The notes: generated by a model not told the origin, from the letters alone. A stretch of 64,000 bases of DNA from Ruegeria_C sp040830705 (GCA_040830705.1 JBFOME010000007.1:62001-126000); one strand, 5' to 3'. Shown: positions 1 to 8,270, counted from the stretch's first letter. Program-made: numbers and translations.

Positions 1-274
1 CCAATGTGCGGCGCTCGCGTGCCTTCCGACTTTCGAAATCGCCGGATACCACGTGAACCCCAGCCCCCTCCAACGCCTTGTAGAGTTCCGCAAGTAGCAG
101 GGTCTTTCCCGACCCCGCCTTTCCGATAACAGCCATGACGCCCGAGCGCTCTGCGCCCGATGACAGGCGAAGAGTTTCTTCGTCGAGATCAATCCCGGCG
201 TGGCGCAACATCTCTGTCACGCTATCGAACGCGGCTGCCTGATCTTCCGAGAATGTAACTGTCTGACTGCTCAT
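1..274 (-). CDS. RecD-like superfamily I helicase/AAA ATPase, N-terminal fragment
   Basis: The first 91 codons of a gene that runs off the left edge. It starts MSSQTVTFSEDQAAAF and has a Walker A loop, GKAGSGKT, at about residues 52-59, followed by LLLAELYKALEGAG and a basic ESRKARERRTL stretch. This matches the N-terminus of the ATP-dependent RecD-like helicase/exonuclease proteins common in Rhodobacterales. The helicase motifs beyond Walker A lie outside the window, so the exact family is inferred. It lies 62 bp downstream of luxI on the same strand and could be cotranscribed. Confidence 0.75.
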   Translation of the reverse strand, partial: MSSQTVTFSEDQAAAFDSVTEMLRHAGIDLDEETLRLSSGAERSGVMAVIGKAGSGKTLLLAELYKALEGAGVHVVSGDFESRKARERRTL

Positions 275-336
275 GCCGCGACCCTATCGCCGCGCCCGGC
301 GGATCACCAGACGCGACCTGCGGCTGTTCCGCGGTA

Positions 337-975
337 TCAGGCGATTTGGGCAAACCGATGTTGGCCGGTCGATCCGAATGCACGCGTAAACCAAAGCCGC
401 GAAAGGTCCAAAGGGATATCAGCCCGCGTGGCCACCTTGTTGCGGGCCGCCTCAGTGAATTCCCACAATCCTACTGAAATCTGGTCGCGACCTTCACCTT
501 CTGATCCGAGGATTTCGGGCGATGACCCAATCGCTTTGTAAATGCGCACCATGCGAGCATCGAAAACCCCAGCGAAATGCCGGATGCCGAAACCGGTCAT
601 GATTTCCCCGCCACCCAACATTAATGCGGCCGCCACACGGCTATCTGCGTCACGCGACAGGCAGAACCGCGTACATTCCCAGATCAATGGGCTACAGATC
701 GGTACACCTCCGGTCAGATGGCCGAACACATCATTTACCATGACCGGTCCAGTCGTTGGCAGAAAACGCATAGACCCCCCATGCCCCCCCTCTGCATTCT
801 CCCAGATGACGTATAACGGGTTGAGCGTATCGTATTGATCCCGCTCTTCTCCGGTCTCATCAACTGTTACGTCCCAACCAAGCCTTGTTTTGAACTGATC
901 TGCCCGGTCTTGAAACATTGATCGTGCCAGATCGCGGTGTTGATCCAATTGATCTGCATAAAGATAACGTAGCAT
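337..975 (-). CDS. luxI: LuxI-family acyl-homoserine lactone synthase
   Basis: Autoinducer synthase that makes N-acyl-homoserine lactone from S-adenosylmethionine and acyl-ACP (or acyl-CoA). Starting at MLRYLYADQLDQH gives 212 aa and places the invariant residues at their canonical numbers: Arg24, Phe28 and Trp34. The acidic cluster ERDQYD follows at about 44-49, then the SMRFLPTTGP strand with Arg near 70, and WECTRF supplies the conserved Glu/Arg near 100-104. An ATG 33 nt further upstream is possible, but AAGGGG eight nt before the chosen ATG supports this start. It follows luxR on the same strand with a 105-bp gap that may carry its own promoter. I saw no clear lux box. The acyl chain cannot be read from the sequence. 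Confidence 0.93.
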   Translation of the reverse strand: MLRYLYADQLDQHRDLARSMFQDRADQFKTRLGWDVTVDETGEERDQYDTLNPLYVIWENAEGGHGGSMRFLPTTGPVMVNDVFGHLTGGVPICSPLIWECTRFCLSRDADSRVAAALMLGGGEIMTGFGIRHFAGVFDARMVRIYKAIGSSPEILGSEGEGRDQISVGLWEFTEAARNKVATRADIPLDLSRLWFTRAFGSTGQHRFAQIA

Positions 976-1080
976 TTTACATCCCCTTGCCGTCGAAATC
1001 TGGAACAAAGGGAGTACGTAAGATTGGTTAATATCTGGTCACCGAGGCGCGCGCCGCGCCAAACCGGACCCAACCGCAAG

Positions 1081-1800
1081 TCACATGACGATCAAACCCT
1101 GGCTGAGGGCCTTAGCTATCGCATGGGTTGTGTTGAGCGCCCCTAGCTTGAAGCGCGCACTCTCGATATACACCCGCAATGTATGCTCTGAGATGGAAAG
1201 CGAATGCGCAACCTGCGCACGGCTATACCCAAGCGCCAGAAATGTCAGGGCATCCACCTCGCGCGGCGATAGCGCGCGAACAGGCTGGGGGCTACGGTTT
1301 TCTTCGAAATCCAGCGCCTTTCGATTGAAGTAATGCGCAATCAGGATGAGGTCATGGCCATAGGCTTCTTTGAACTCCGACCACTCTTCATCGCTGCAAT
1401 TGTGATTGGCGGTGAACAGGGCAAACTGACCGCTCGGCCCGCGCACGGGGATCGAATAGCCCTGATTGCCGACACCGTTGCTAAGTGCATCGGTCAGAAA
1501 TTCCCGCGCAGCCTTGCCTGACCAGTCAACCGCCTTCCAGTCAACCGGGTGAAACCGCTGAAAACACCCGACAATTACCGGATCCACACGCAGATATTGT
1601 TTGTCGATGTAGCGCTGAATCCAATCCTCAGCGTAGGTGCCACACCCATATTGATCTCCCGCGCTGTCCACCCAGTGGTAGATGATGTGATCTATGCTGA
1701 GCGCGTCACGCAGACCTACGGAAACGGCCTGCAGCCCTTCAAGCCCGTCAGTGGCGTCCAACTCCTCCAATATTGGGCTCAAATCGACTTTCTTGTACAT
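1081..1800 (-). CDS. luxR: LuxR-family quorum-sensing regulator
   Basis: 239-aa regulator with an N-terminal autoinducer-binding domain (about residues 15-165) and a C-terminal GerE-type helix-turn-helix (about 178-235). The ligand-pocket residues are visible: Trp and Tyr around YHWVDSAG and YAEDWIQRY, the DP pair in YLRVDPVI, and Gly in SNGVGNQGYSIPV. The HTH reads LSPREVDALTFLALGYSRAQVA followed by LSISEHTLRVYI. It lies just upstream of luxI, so it is the likely cognate receptor. Its first 53 nt overlap the end of the micro-ORF upstream, which suggests translational coupling. The SD before its ATG is weak. Confidence 0.93.
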   Translation of the reverse strand: MYKKVDLSPILEELDATDGLEGLQAVSVGLRDALSIDHIIYHWVDSAGDQYGCGTYAEDWIQRYIDKQYLRVDPVIVGCFQRFHPVDWKAVDWSGKAAREFLTDALSNGVGNQGYSIPVRGPSGQFALFTANHNCSDEEWSEFKEAYGHDLILIAHYFNRKALDFEENRSPQPVRALSPREVDALTFLALGYSRAQVAHSLSISEHTLRVYIESARFKLGALNTTHAIAKALSQGLIVM

Positions 1801-1957
1801 CTACCCGTGTCTTAGGCTCGTCCTCGAGCTTGGTAATCTCGACGGCCGCGATCAGCTGAGTATCCCCCAGATGCTCAGCAAGGGTGTCCAACCCATTTGC
1901 CGATGCGAACGTCTTGAGATCCGCAAGCACGTCAAGGATCCAATCGTTTCTTGCCAT
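1748..1957 (-). CDS. 69-aa conserved-type micro-ORF upstream of and overlapping luxR
   Basis: A short protein beginning MARNDWILDVLADLKTFA, predicted to be a soluble, acidic helical protein. A strong SD (GGGGAG, eight nt before the ATG) argues that it is translated. Its last 18 codons overlap luxR in another frame. I recall proteins with a similar N-terminus beside luxR genes in other roseobacters, but could not check this. The function is unknown. Coupling of luxR translation, or modulation of LuxR, are both possible. Confidence 0.62.
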   Translation of the reverse strand: MARNDWILDVLADLKTFASANGLDTLAEHLGDTQLIAAVEITKLEDEPKTRVDVQESRFEPNIGGVGRH

Positions 1958-1975
1958 AACACTCTCCCCTCAACC

Positions 1976-2002
1976 GTTAACGAAGTGTTAATTTCAACTA
2001 TA
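1976..2002 (-). promoter_or_regulatory. CtrA-type box and -10-like element upstream of the luxR operon
   Basis: On the minus strand the sequence reads TTAACACTTCGTTAAC at 1991-1976, an exact TTAA-N7-TTAAC match to the alphaproteobacterial CtrA consensus. A TATAGT (2002-1997) lies just upstream as a possible -10, with a poor -35. The box would then fall at or just after the transcription start and about 20 nt before the micro-ORF ATG. This is assigned from consensus only. Confidence 0.45.
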
Positions 2003-2105
2003 ACATGTGCCGATTTTGTTAGGAAATTCGCTGCTTTCCATTCCCCAGAAATAGCGAGGTGAAATTTTCCAAACTGTTGAAGCGCATACGGGCACCTTCG
2101 AAACG

Positions 2106-2147
2106 AAAAAAGCCAGCGAATCATCCACGTGATTCGCTGGCTTTTTT
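2106..2147 (-). terminator. Rho-independent terminator after ccrA, potentially bidirectional
   Basis: A perfect 12-bp stem (GCCAGCGAATCA at 2112-2123 pairing with 2130-2141) with a 6-nt loop is flanked by six A on the left and six T on the right. It can terminate ccrA transcription on the minus strand and would also work in the other direction. Confidence 0.92.
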
Positions 2148-2171
2148 AACTTCGGTAGGCCTTGTTTCGGG

Positions 2172-3458
2172 TTAACGCCCGGCTTCCAGAACCTCATCCA
2201 GAGTGCGCAAACCCGTCTTGGGCGCCTGAACAAGCACCGACATATTGCCCGGTTTGTGCTCGTTGCGCATCATCTTCATATGCGCCTCGGGCAGGTCTGC
2301 CCAGGTGAATACTTCGGACATGCAGGGGTCAAGGCGACGCTCAAGCATCAGCTTGTTGGCCGCTGCTGCCTGTTTGAGATGGGCGAAGTGCGAGCCCTGC
2401 AGGCGCTTCTGGTGCATCCAGACATAGCGCACGTCGAAGGTCAGGTTGAAGCCGGTCGTGCCCGCGCAAATAACAACCATACCGCCCTTCTTGCAGACAA
2501 AGCTCGACACCGGGAAGGTCGCCTCGCCGGGATGTTCGAAGACCATGTCGACATTGTTGCCCTTGCCGGTGATGTCCCAGATCGCTTTGCCGAATTTGCG
2601 TGCCTCTTTGAACCAGACCGCATATTCCGGGCTGCCCACTTTCGGCAATTGACCCCAGCAGTTGAAGTCCTTGCGGTTCAGCACGCCCTTGGCGCCCAGA
2701 CCCATGACGAAGTCGCGCTTGTCCTCGTCTGAGATCACGCCGATCGCGTTCGCGCCGGCCGTGTTGATCAACTGGATCGCATACGAACCCAGACCGCCCG
2801 ACGCGCCCCAGACCAGAACATTCTGGCCCGGCTTCAGATCGTGCGGGTGGTGACCGAACAGCATCCGGTAGGCGGTGGCCAGTGTCAGCGTATAGCAGGC
2901 GGCCTCCTCCCAAGTCAGATGCTTGGGGCGTGGCATCAACTGCTGGGCCTGCACGCGCGTGAACTGGGCGAAGGAGCCGTCCGGGGTCTCATACCCCCAG
3001 ATACGCTGGCTGGGCGAGAACATCGGATCGCCGCCGTTGCACTCCTCGTCGTCGCCATCGTCCTGGTTGCAATGGATGACGACCTCGTCACCAACCTTCC
3101 AGTTCTTCACGCGGTCGCCAACCGCCCAGACGATGCCGGACGCATCGGAGCCGGCGATGTGATATGGCTCGCCATGACCGTCAAACGGGCTGATCGGCTG
3201 CCCTAGCGCGGCCCAGACACCGTTGTAGTTGACACCAGCCGCCATGACCAAAACCAGCACATCGTGGCTACCCAGTTCGGGCACATCGACCACTTCTTGC
3301 TGCATCGCCGTGTTGGGCTCGCCATGGCGCTCTTTGCGGATCGCCCAAGAGTACATCTGCTTGGGAACATACCCCATCGGAGGGATTTCCCCCATCTCGT
3401 AGAGGTCTTTTTCCGGCGCTTCATAGGCCGCCGCGCCGTTGTTTGTGTCCAAAGCCAT
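2172..3458 (-). CDS. ccrA: Crotonyl-CoA carboxylase/reductase
   Basis: 428-aa medium-chain dehydrogenase/reductase that reductively carboxylates crotonyl-CoA to ethylmalonyl-CoA with NADPH, the committing step of the EMC pathway for acetyl-CoA assimilation. The Rossmann motif VLVWGASGGLGSYAIQL sits near residue 220. The N-terminal extension (KDLYEMGEIPPMGYVPKQMY) and the C-terminal MSEVFTW region are typical of Ccr rather than of simple quinone reductases. The start MALDTNNGAA is chosen because AAAGGAGG lies six nt before it. An upstream in-frame ATG (3488) lacks this SD. The divergent ecm encodes the next mutase step. A motif shared with ecm and mcl2 lies 23 nt upstream. Confidence 0.96.
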   Translation of the reverse strand: MALDTNNGAAAYEAPEKDLYEMGEIPPMGYVPKQMYSWAIRKERHGEPNTAMQQEVVDVPELGSHDVLVLVMAAGVNYNGVWAALGQPISPFDGHGEPYHIAGSDASGIVWAVGDRVKNWKVGDEVVIHCNQDDGDDEECNGGDPMFSPSQRIWGYETPDGSFAQFTRVQAQQLMPRPKHLTWEEAACYTLTLATAYRMLFGHHPHDLKPGQNVLVWGASGGLGSYAIQLINTAGANAIGVISDEDKRDFVMGLGAKGVLNRKDFNCWGQLPKVGSPEYAVWFKEARKFGKAIWDITGKGNNVDMVFEHPGEATFPVSSFVCKKGGMVVICAGTTGFNLTFDVRYVWMHQKRLQGSHFAHLKQAAAANKLMLERRLDPCMSEVFTWADLPEAHMKMMRNEHKPGNMSVLVQAPKTGLRTLDEVLEAGR

Positions 3459-3480
3459 GCTGGCCTCCTTTGTTCGCCTT

Positions 3481-3497
3481 CGCCGCAACGCAGAATC
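3481..3497 (+). promoter_or_regulatory. EMC-pathway shared motif, ccrA copy
   Basis: CGCCGCAACGCAG (3481-3493) is identical over 13 bp to the ecm copy at 5031-5043. The last four positions diverge. It is inverted relative to ccrA and lies 23 nt upstream of its start codon. TTGCAAC at 3535-3541 recurs upstream of mcl2. A role as an operator is inferred. Confidence 0.45.
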
Positions 3498-3588
3498 GCG
3501 GCGTCCAGCAAGGGATATTCACCGACACGCAACATTGCAACCCATATCGGCTTATTTTTGAAATTTTATGACCTCGCTGTCGCAGAAA

Positions 3589-4974
3589 TTATTCTGCACA
3601 CGCATGATTTGGCTCGGACGGCTCCAAGCGATGCGCAATGGAGCGGGCATAAAAGGCCAAAAGATCAGTACGATCACCGGATACACAATAGAGGTCGCCC
3701 TCGCGTTTCAGCATCCGTCGATCCACCAATTGCTGCAAAGCCGCTTCCGCCGCCGGTTCGAGTTCATCATCTGGCAAGACAGGCTGCTTTCCATAGGATG
3801 TCGGAAAGATGCGGCGAAACTCGGCCACGACAGCCTCACGGGTCATTTCGCCATGTTTTTGTAGCAGCCAAGCGGCGAGCGGCACCGGCAATACCGGCAC
3901 CAGTGATCCGATCCGGCGCGACAGCTCTCGACCAACCGGTATGGCCAGATCGCGCTGATGTGCTGCTTCGAAATTGCGGAGCGAAACAGGTTCACCGAAA
4001 TTTACCGCCGCGTAGCCAAACGGACGGTAGCGACCAAGGACGCGCTGCCAGATCTGCTTAACGATCCAAAAAAAGACGACCCCGATCCGAGCCCTAAAGC
4101 GTCGCTCATTGCGGCTTGCCGCCGCCGTTAGAATGGTATCTTCCAGCACCCGGTCGTAATTGATTGCAACCGGCACGAAGACGACATCCTGACCGCTTTC
4201 TTGCGCTGCATCGATCATGTATTTGAGCAGTCCCAGTTTCGGAGGGCCCATCCCCCCTGTCAGGCTCAGCCCGCCTTCGGGAAAGATCGCCTGGGTCACC
4301 CCGGCCTCGGTGGCATGGCGCACATAGCAGGCCAAAACCTTTCGATAGAGATCGCTCCGCGATTTGCGACGGATAAAATAGGCCCCCATCGCGCGGATCA
4401 GACGACTCAGCGGCCAGACACGCGCCCACTCGCCCACAGCATAAGACAGCGCAGACTGATCGGCCGCCAGATAGGTCACCAGCACGTAGTCCATGTTGCT
4501 ACGGTGGTTCATGACGAAGACAACCGTTGTGTCCTCTGGGATATCCCTGAGCGTCTCAGCCTCCGCATAGGAAAGCCGGACCCGGAAAAGCGCATTGCTC
4601 AGAATTCGGGCAAAACGGATTGCGAATGAGAAGTAGGCAAATGCCGAAAAGGACGGAACGATCTCGCGGGCGTATTTTCGCGCGGTTTCCGAGGCGACCG
4701 CCTCAGGTATGCCATGCTGATGCGCGTGTTCCTGCACCGCGCGCCCGACCTCCGGGTCGTAAATGATACGCTGCATCATGTCGTGCCGGCGCATGAGCTT
4801 AAATGGTTGGATCGGACGCGTCAGTTGCTTATTGAGCCGCGCAACAGCCCGTTCCAGCCGACGGCGAAAAAACCACCTGACCGACGGCAACATGACCTTG
4901 TCCAGAGCCGCCACGATGGCGAAGCCCAGAATCAGCAGCAACAGCCAGAGCGGCATCTCGATGGTTTCAGTCAT
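3589..4974 (-). CDS. Membrane glycerol-3-phosphate/1-acylglycerol-phosphate acyltransferase family protein (PlsB-like)
   Basis: 461-aa acyltransferase. One N-terminal membrane segment (PLWLLLLILGFAIVAALD, about residues 8-25) is followed by a basic region and the PlsB/PlsC-type domain. NHRSNMDYV gives the catalytic HX4D (about residue 160), and FPEGGLSLTGG supplies the glycerol-phosphate-binding block. It probably acylates glycerol-3-phosphate or lysophosphatidate at the inner membrane. A second acyltransferase, plsC, sits at 30276. The start MTETIEMPLW is favoured over an upstream ATG because the membrane segment then begins promptly. The SD is weak. It lies between ccrA and ecm, an arrangement I believe recurs in related genomes. 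A role in the EMC pathway is not evident. Confidence 0.8.
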   Translation of the reverse strand: MTETIEMPLWLLLLILGFAIVAALDKVMLPSVRWFFRRRLERAVARLNKQLTRPIQPFKLMRRHDMMQRIIYDPEVGRAVQEHAHQHGIPEAVASETARKYAREIVPSFSAFAYFSFAIRFARILSNALFRVRLSYAEAETLRDIPEDTTVVFVMNHRSNMDYVLVTYLAADQSALSYAVGEWARVWPLSRLIRAMGAYFIRRKSRSDLYRKVLACYVRHATEAGVTQAIFPEGGLSLTGGMGPPKLGLLKYMIDAAQESGQDVVFVPVAINYDRVLEDTILTAAASRNERRFRARIGVVFFWIVKQIWQRVLGRYRPFGYAAVNFGEPVSLRNFEAAHQRDLAIPVGRELSRRIGSLVPVLPVPLAAWLLQKHGEMTREAVVAEFRRIFPTSYGKQPVLPDDELEPAAEAALQQLVDRRMLKREGDLYCVSGDRTDLLAFYARSIAHRLEPSEPNHACAE

Positions 4975-5030
4975 GCGGCCAAACTGCCACCAAACGACAC
5001 CCGCCACAATCTAACGATTGATCCGAGTTG

Positions 5031-5076
5031 CGCCGCAACGCAGCGAATTGACATTGACCGAAAATTGCGATCTACA
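5031..5076 (+). promoter_or_regulatory. ecm promoter with EMC-pathway shared motif
   Basis: CGCCGCAACGCAGCGAA occupies 5031-5047. It abuts a sigma70-like promoter: TTGACA at 5048-5053, a 17-bp spacer, then TCTACA at 5071-5076. Transcription would start about 40 nt before the ecm ATG. The 17-mer differs at one position from 16104-16120 upstream of mcl2. Confidence 0.55.
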
Positions 5077-5120
5077 CCAATTCCGTGAAACATTATTGCC
5101 CCACCTGATCGCGAGGTCCC

Positions 5121-7088
5121 ATGATGACGCAGCCGCAGAAAGACCGCCCCTGGCTCATTCGCACCTATGCCGGTCACTCCACCGCCGAAGCCTCGAACGC
5201 GCTGTATCGCAGCAACCTCTCAAAGGGTCAGACCGGCTTGTCTGTCGCCTTCGACCTGCCCACGCAGACCGGATATGACAGCGACCATGTGCTTGCGCGC
5301 GGCGAGGTTGGCAAGGTTGGCGTACCCGTCTGCCATCTGGGTGATATGCGCACACTGTTCGATCAGATTCCGCTGGAACAGATGAACACCTCGATGACCA
5401 TCAACGCGACGGCTCCTTGGCTACTCGCGCTGTACATCGCGGTTGCCGAAGAACAAGGCGCGGATGTTTCCAAACTGCAGGGCACAGTCCAGAACGATCT
5501 GATCAAGGAATACTTGAGCCGCGGCACCTATATCTGCCCACCGAAACCGTCCCTCAAGATGATCGCGGATGTGGCAGAGTACTGCTATCAAAACGTGCCG
5601 AAATGGAACCCGATGAATGTGTGTTCCTACCACCTGCAAGAAGCTGGCGCGACGCCCGAACAGGAACTGGCCTATGCTTTGGCAACCGCCATTGCCGTAC
5701 TTGATGAGTTGCGCCCCCGTGTTCCGGCTGAAGACTTCCCGGCGCTATGCGGTCGCATCTCTTTTTTTGTGAATGCGGGCATCCGCTTTGTTACTGAAAT
5801 GTGCAAAATGCGCGCATTTGTTGATCTCTGGGACGAAATTCTGCTGGAGCGTTATGGCGTTGAAAACCCAAAATTCCGCCGATTCCGCTACGGTGTTCAG
5901 GTTAACTCACTGGGTTTGACCGAGCAGCAGCCAGAAAACAATGTCTATCGCATCTTGATCGAAATGCTGGCGGTAACCTTGTCCAAGAAGGCGCGTGCCC
6001 GCGCGGTGCAGTTGCCGGCCTGGAACGAGGCGCTGGGTCTGCCTCGCCCTTGGGACCAGCAGTGGTCGATGCGGATGCAGCAGATTCTGGCTTACGAGAC
6101 TGACCTGCTGGAATACGGCGATTTGTTCGACGGCAATCCGGCAGTGGATGCAAAAGTCGAAGCGCTCAAGGAAGGCGCACGCGCCGAACTGGGCAATCTG
6201 GATGGTATGGGCGGCGCGGTTGCCTCGATCGAATACATGAAATCCCGTCTGGTCGATGCCAATGCCGAACGCCTGAACCGTATCGAACGCAACGAGACCA
6301 TCGTTGTCGGCGTGAACAAATGGACCGAGGGCGAGCCCTCACCGCTGGAAACAGAGGATGGCGGCATCATGACCGTCGATCCTGCGGTAGAGCAGGAACA
6401 GATCGACCGTCTCGACGGCTGGCGACGTGCGCGCGATGCCAATGCTGTCAAGACTGCCCTAACAGCGCTGCGTGACGCGGCGCGGTCCGGCGGAAACATC
6501 ATGGGCCCTTCGATCCGGGCCGCAAAGGCGGGCGTCACGACCGGCGAATGGGCGGAAGAAATGCGCAAGGCTTTCGGAACCTATCGTGGCCCAACCGGCG
6601 TCTCACGCTCCGTCTCGAACAAGACCGAAGGGCTCGAAGATCTGCGCGGCCAGGTGGACGCCGTCAGTGACAGGCTGGGGCGACGCCTGAAATTCCTGGT
6701 GGGCAAGCCGGGTCTCGATGGCCATTCCAACGGTGCCGAGCAGATCGCGTTCCGTGCCCGGGATTGCGGCATGGACATTTCTTATGACGGCATCCGAATG
6801 ACGCCCGAAGAAATTGTCGCAGCAGCAATTGAAGACGACGCACATGTGGTTGGCCTGTCAATCCTGTCGGGAAGTCACCTGCCGTTGGTCGAAGAAGTCA
6901 TGAAACGGATGCGGGACGAAGGGTTGGGACATATTCCGGTCGTCGTGGGCGGCATCATTCCTGAAGAAGATGCGGAAAAACTCAAAGCCGTCGGTGTTGC
7001 GAAAATCTACACCCCGAAAGACTTCGAATTGAATTCGATTATGGCCGATATTGTAAATTTGGCCGACCCAAATCAAATGGCGGCGTAG
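5121..7088 (+). CDS. ecm: Ethylmalonyl-CoA mutase, coenzyme B12-dependent
   Basis: 655-aa single-chain mutase that converts (2R)-ethylmalonyl-CoA to (2S)-methylsuccinyl-CoA using adenosylcobalamin. The N-terminal TIM-barrel CoA-binding domain contains YAGHSTAEASNALYRSNL and AFDLPTQTGYDSDH. The C-terminal B12 domain has the base-off signature DxHxxG (KPGLDGHSNGAEQI, about residue 532), SGSHLPLVEEV and VVVGGIIPEEDAE. The length and compact N-terminus fit Ecm (once called MeaA) better than methylmalonyl-CoA mutase, and proximity to ccrA supports this. Two adjacent ATGs (5121, 5124) are possible starts. Two hairpins follow the stop. Confidence 0.95.
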   Translation: MMTQPQKDRPWLIRTYAGHSTAEASNALYRSNLSKGQTGLSVAFDLPTQTGYDSDHVLARGEVGKVGVPVCHLGDMRTLFDQIPLEQMNTSMTINATAPWLLALYIAVAEEQGADVSKLQGTVQNDLIKEYLSRGTYICPPKPSLKMIADVAEYCYQNVPKWNPMNVCSYHLQEAGATPEQELAYALATAIAVLDELRPRVPAEDFPALCGRISFFVNAGIRFVTEMCKMRAFVDLWDEILLERYGVENPKFRRFRYGVQVNSLGLTEQQPENNVYRILIEMLAVTLSKKARARAVQLPAWNEALGLPRPWDQQWSMRMQQILAYETDLLEYGDLFDGNPAVDAKVEALKEGARAELGNLDGMGGAVASIEYMKSRLVDANAERLNRIERNETIVVGVNKWTEGEPSPLETEDGGIMTVDPAVEQEQIDRLDGWRRARDANAVKTALTALRDAARSGGNIMGPSIRAAKAGVTTGEWAEEMRKAFGTYRGPTGVSRSVSNKTEGLEDLRGQVDAVSDRLGRRLKFLVGKPGLDGHSNGAEQIAFRARDCGMDISYDGIRMTPEEIVAAAIEDDAHVVGLSILSGSHLPLVEEVMKRMRDEGLGHIPVVVGGIIPEEDAEKLKAVGVAKIYTPKDFELNSIMADIVNLADPNQMAA

Positions 7089-7112
7089 GGGCTTCCAAAT
7101 TCCCTTGAAAAA

Positions 7113-7168
7113 GACGCTGAACAGCGTCATTGAATTCACTAGTGTGGCGCCATTGCGCCACACTAGTG
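7113..7168. other. Tandem hairpins between ecm and the H-NS gene
   Basis: Hairpin 1 is GACGCTG (7113-7119), loop AA, CAGCGTC. Hairpin 2 is a perfect 14-bp stem (CACTAGTGTGGCGC at 7137-7150, loop CATT, complement at 7155-7168), loosely framed by GAATTC on both sides (7132 and 7173). Neither has a T-tract. They could stabilise or end the ecm transcript, or act as an operator or RNA switch for the following H-NS gene, whose SD begins 15 nt downstream. Confidence 0.7.
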
Positions 7169-7193
7169 TTGGTGAATTCCAAGGGAGAAAGAA

Positions 7194-7511
7194 ATGGGGA
7201 TGGACCTGAACGCGATGTCACGCAAGGACTTGCTGAAACTACAGTCCGACGTCGAAAAGGCGATCAAAAACGCCGAGCAAAAAGAAAGAAAGAGTGCCTT
7301 GATTGCAGCCGAAAAAGCGGCGGCCGAATTCGGGTTTTCATTATCCGAGCTGCAAAGCGAGGCCCGAAAATCTACGAAAGGTACCAAGGCGGTAGCCAAA
7401 TATCGCAACCCTGCCAATCCAGAGCAAACCTGGACCGGGCGTGGGCGCAAACCGCAATGGATTCACGATGCGCTAACGTCGGGCGCGGATATATCCGATT
7501 TGGAAATCTGA
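7194..7511 (+). CDS. H-NS family nucleoid protein
   Basis: 105-aa DNA-binding protein. The N-terminal half is a coiled-coil oligomerisation region (LLKLQSDVEKAIKNAEQKER and onward to residue 45). The C-terminus has the H-NS core YRNPANPEQTWTGRGRKPQW (about residues 70-90), which contacts the minor groove of AT-rich DNA. This resembles the HvrA-type H-NS of Rhodobacter. GGGAG six nt before ATG 7194 fixes the start, although an ATG six nt later is also possible. It is preceded by two strong hairpins and followed closely by deoD. Confidence 0.93.
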   Translation: MGMDLNAMSRKDLLKLQSDVEKAIKNAEQKERKSALIAAEKAAAEFGFSLSELQSEARKSTKGTKAVAKYRNPANPEQTWTGRGRKPQWIHDALTSGADISDLEI

Positions 7512-7528
7512 CCGAATAGAGTATCACA

Positions 7529-8236
7529 ATGACAATTCACATCGGTGCCAAGCCGGGCGAAATTGCTGAAACCGTTCTATTGCCGGGCGATCCTTTGCGG
7601 GCGAAATGGGCAGCAGAAACGTTTCTGGAAAATGCGCGGCAGGTAAATGACGTGCGCGGCATGCTCGGATTTACCGGTGAATGGAACGGTAACCCTGTTA
7701 CCATTCAGGGTAGCGGCATGGGAATGCCCTCGCTATCGATCTACGTCAATGAGCTGATTACCACGTTTGGGGCCAAGACCCTGATCCGGATCGGTTCCTG
7801 CGGGGCGATGCAAGAAAATGTGGGCCTCCGTGATGTGATCCTTGCAATGACCGCGTCGACACTCAGTACGCCGTCGCGAGGCATCTTCCGGGAGTTGAAT
7901 TTTGCTCCCTGCGCGGATTGGGGCCTTCTGAAAGCTGCCGCCAACGCGGCGGAATCAAGAGGCACCCCCACCCATGTCGGCGGCATCTATTCCTCAGATG
8001 TGTTCTATGACGAACGTCCCGACCTGAACGAACAGATGGTGCGTCACGGCATTCTGGGGGTCGAGATGGAAGCAGCAGAGCTCTACAATCTGGCCGCCCG
8101 GCACAAGTGCCGCGCGCTGGCGGTTCTGACCGTCTCCGATCACCTTCTGACGGGCGACGCACTGCCAAGCGATCAACGGCAGAGCAGTTTTGGCGACATG
8201 GTCGAAATCGCATTGCAGGCCGCATTTGCCGGATAA
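7529..8236 (+). CDS. deoD: Purine nucleoside phosphorylase, DeoD type
   Basis: 235-aa hexameric-type phosphorylase that cleaves purine (deoxy)nucleosides to base and (deoxy)ribose-1-phosphate. Family motifs are in order: LLPGDPLRAKWAAETFL (phosphate binding), GSGMGMPSLSIY, RIGSCGAM, GVEMEAAELYNLAA (ribose binding) and VSDHLLTGD with the catalytic Asp near residue 204. The length matches E. coli DeoD. It starts 17 nt after the H-NS stop and may be cotranscribed with it. A GC-rich hairpin follows. Confidence 0.95.
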   Translation: MTIHIGAKPGEIAETVLLPGDPLRAKWAAETFLENARQVNDVRGMLGFTGEWNGNPVTIQGSGMGMPSLSIYVNELITTFGAKTLIRIGSCGAMQENVGLRDVILAMTASTLSTPSRGIFRELNFAPCADWGLLKAAANAAESRGTPTHVGGIYSSDVFYDERPDLNEQMVRHGILGVEMEAAELYNLAARHKCRALAVLTVSDHLLTGDALPSDQRQSSFGDMVEIALQAAFAG

Positions 8237-8241
8237 CCAAG

Positions 8242-8270
8242 GACTCGGGGCGTCTCGGTCGCCCCGAGTC
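8242..8270 (+). terminator. GC-rich hairpin after deoD
   Basis: A perfect 11-bp stem GACTCGGGGCG (8242-8252) pairs with 8260-8270 across a 7-nt loop, starting six nt after the deoD stop. The following AATTGAT is only weakly T-rich. From here to 8468 I see no convincing gene. Confidence 0.65.
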
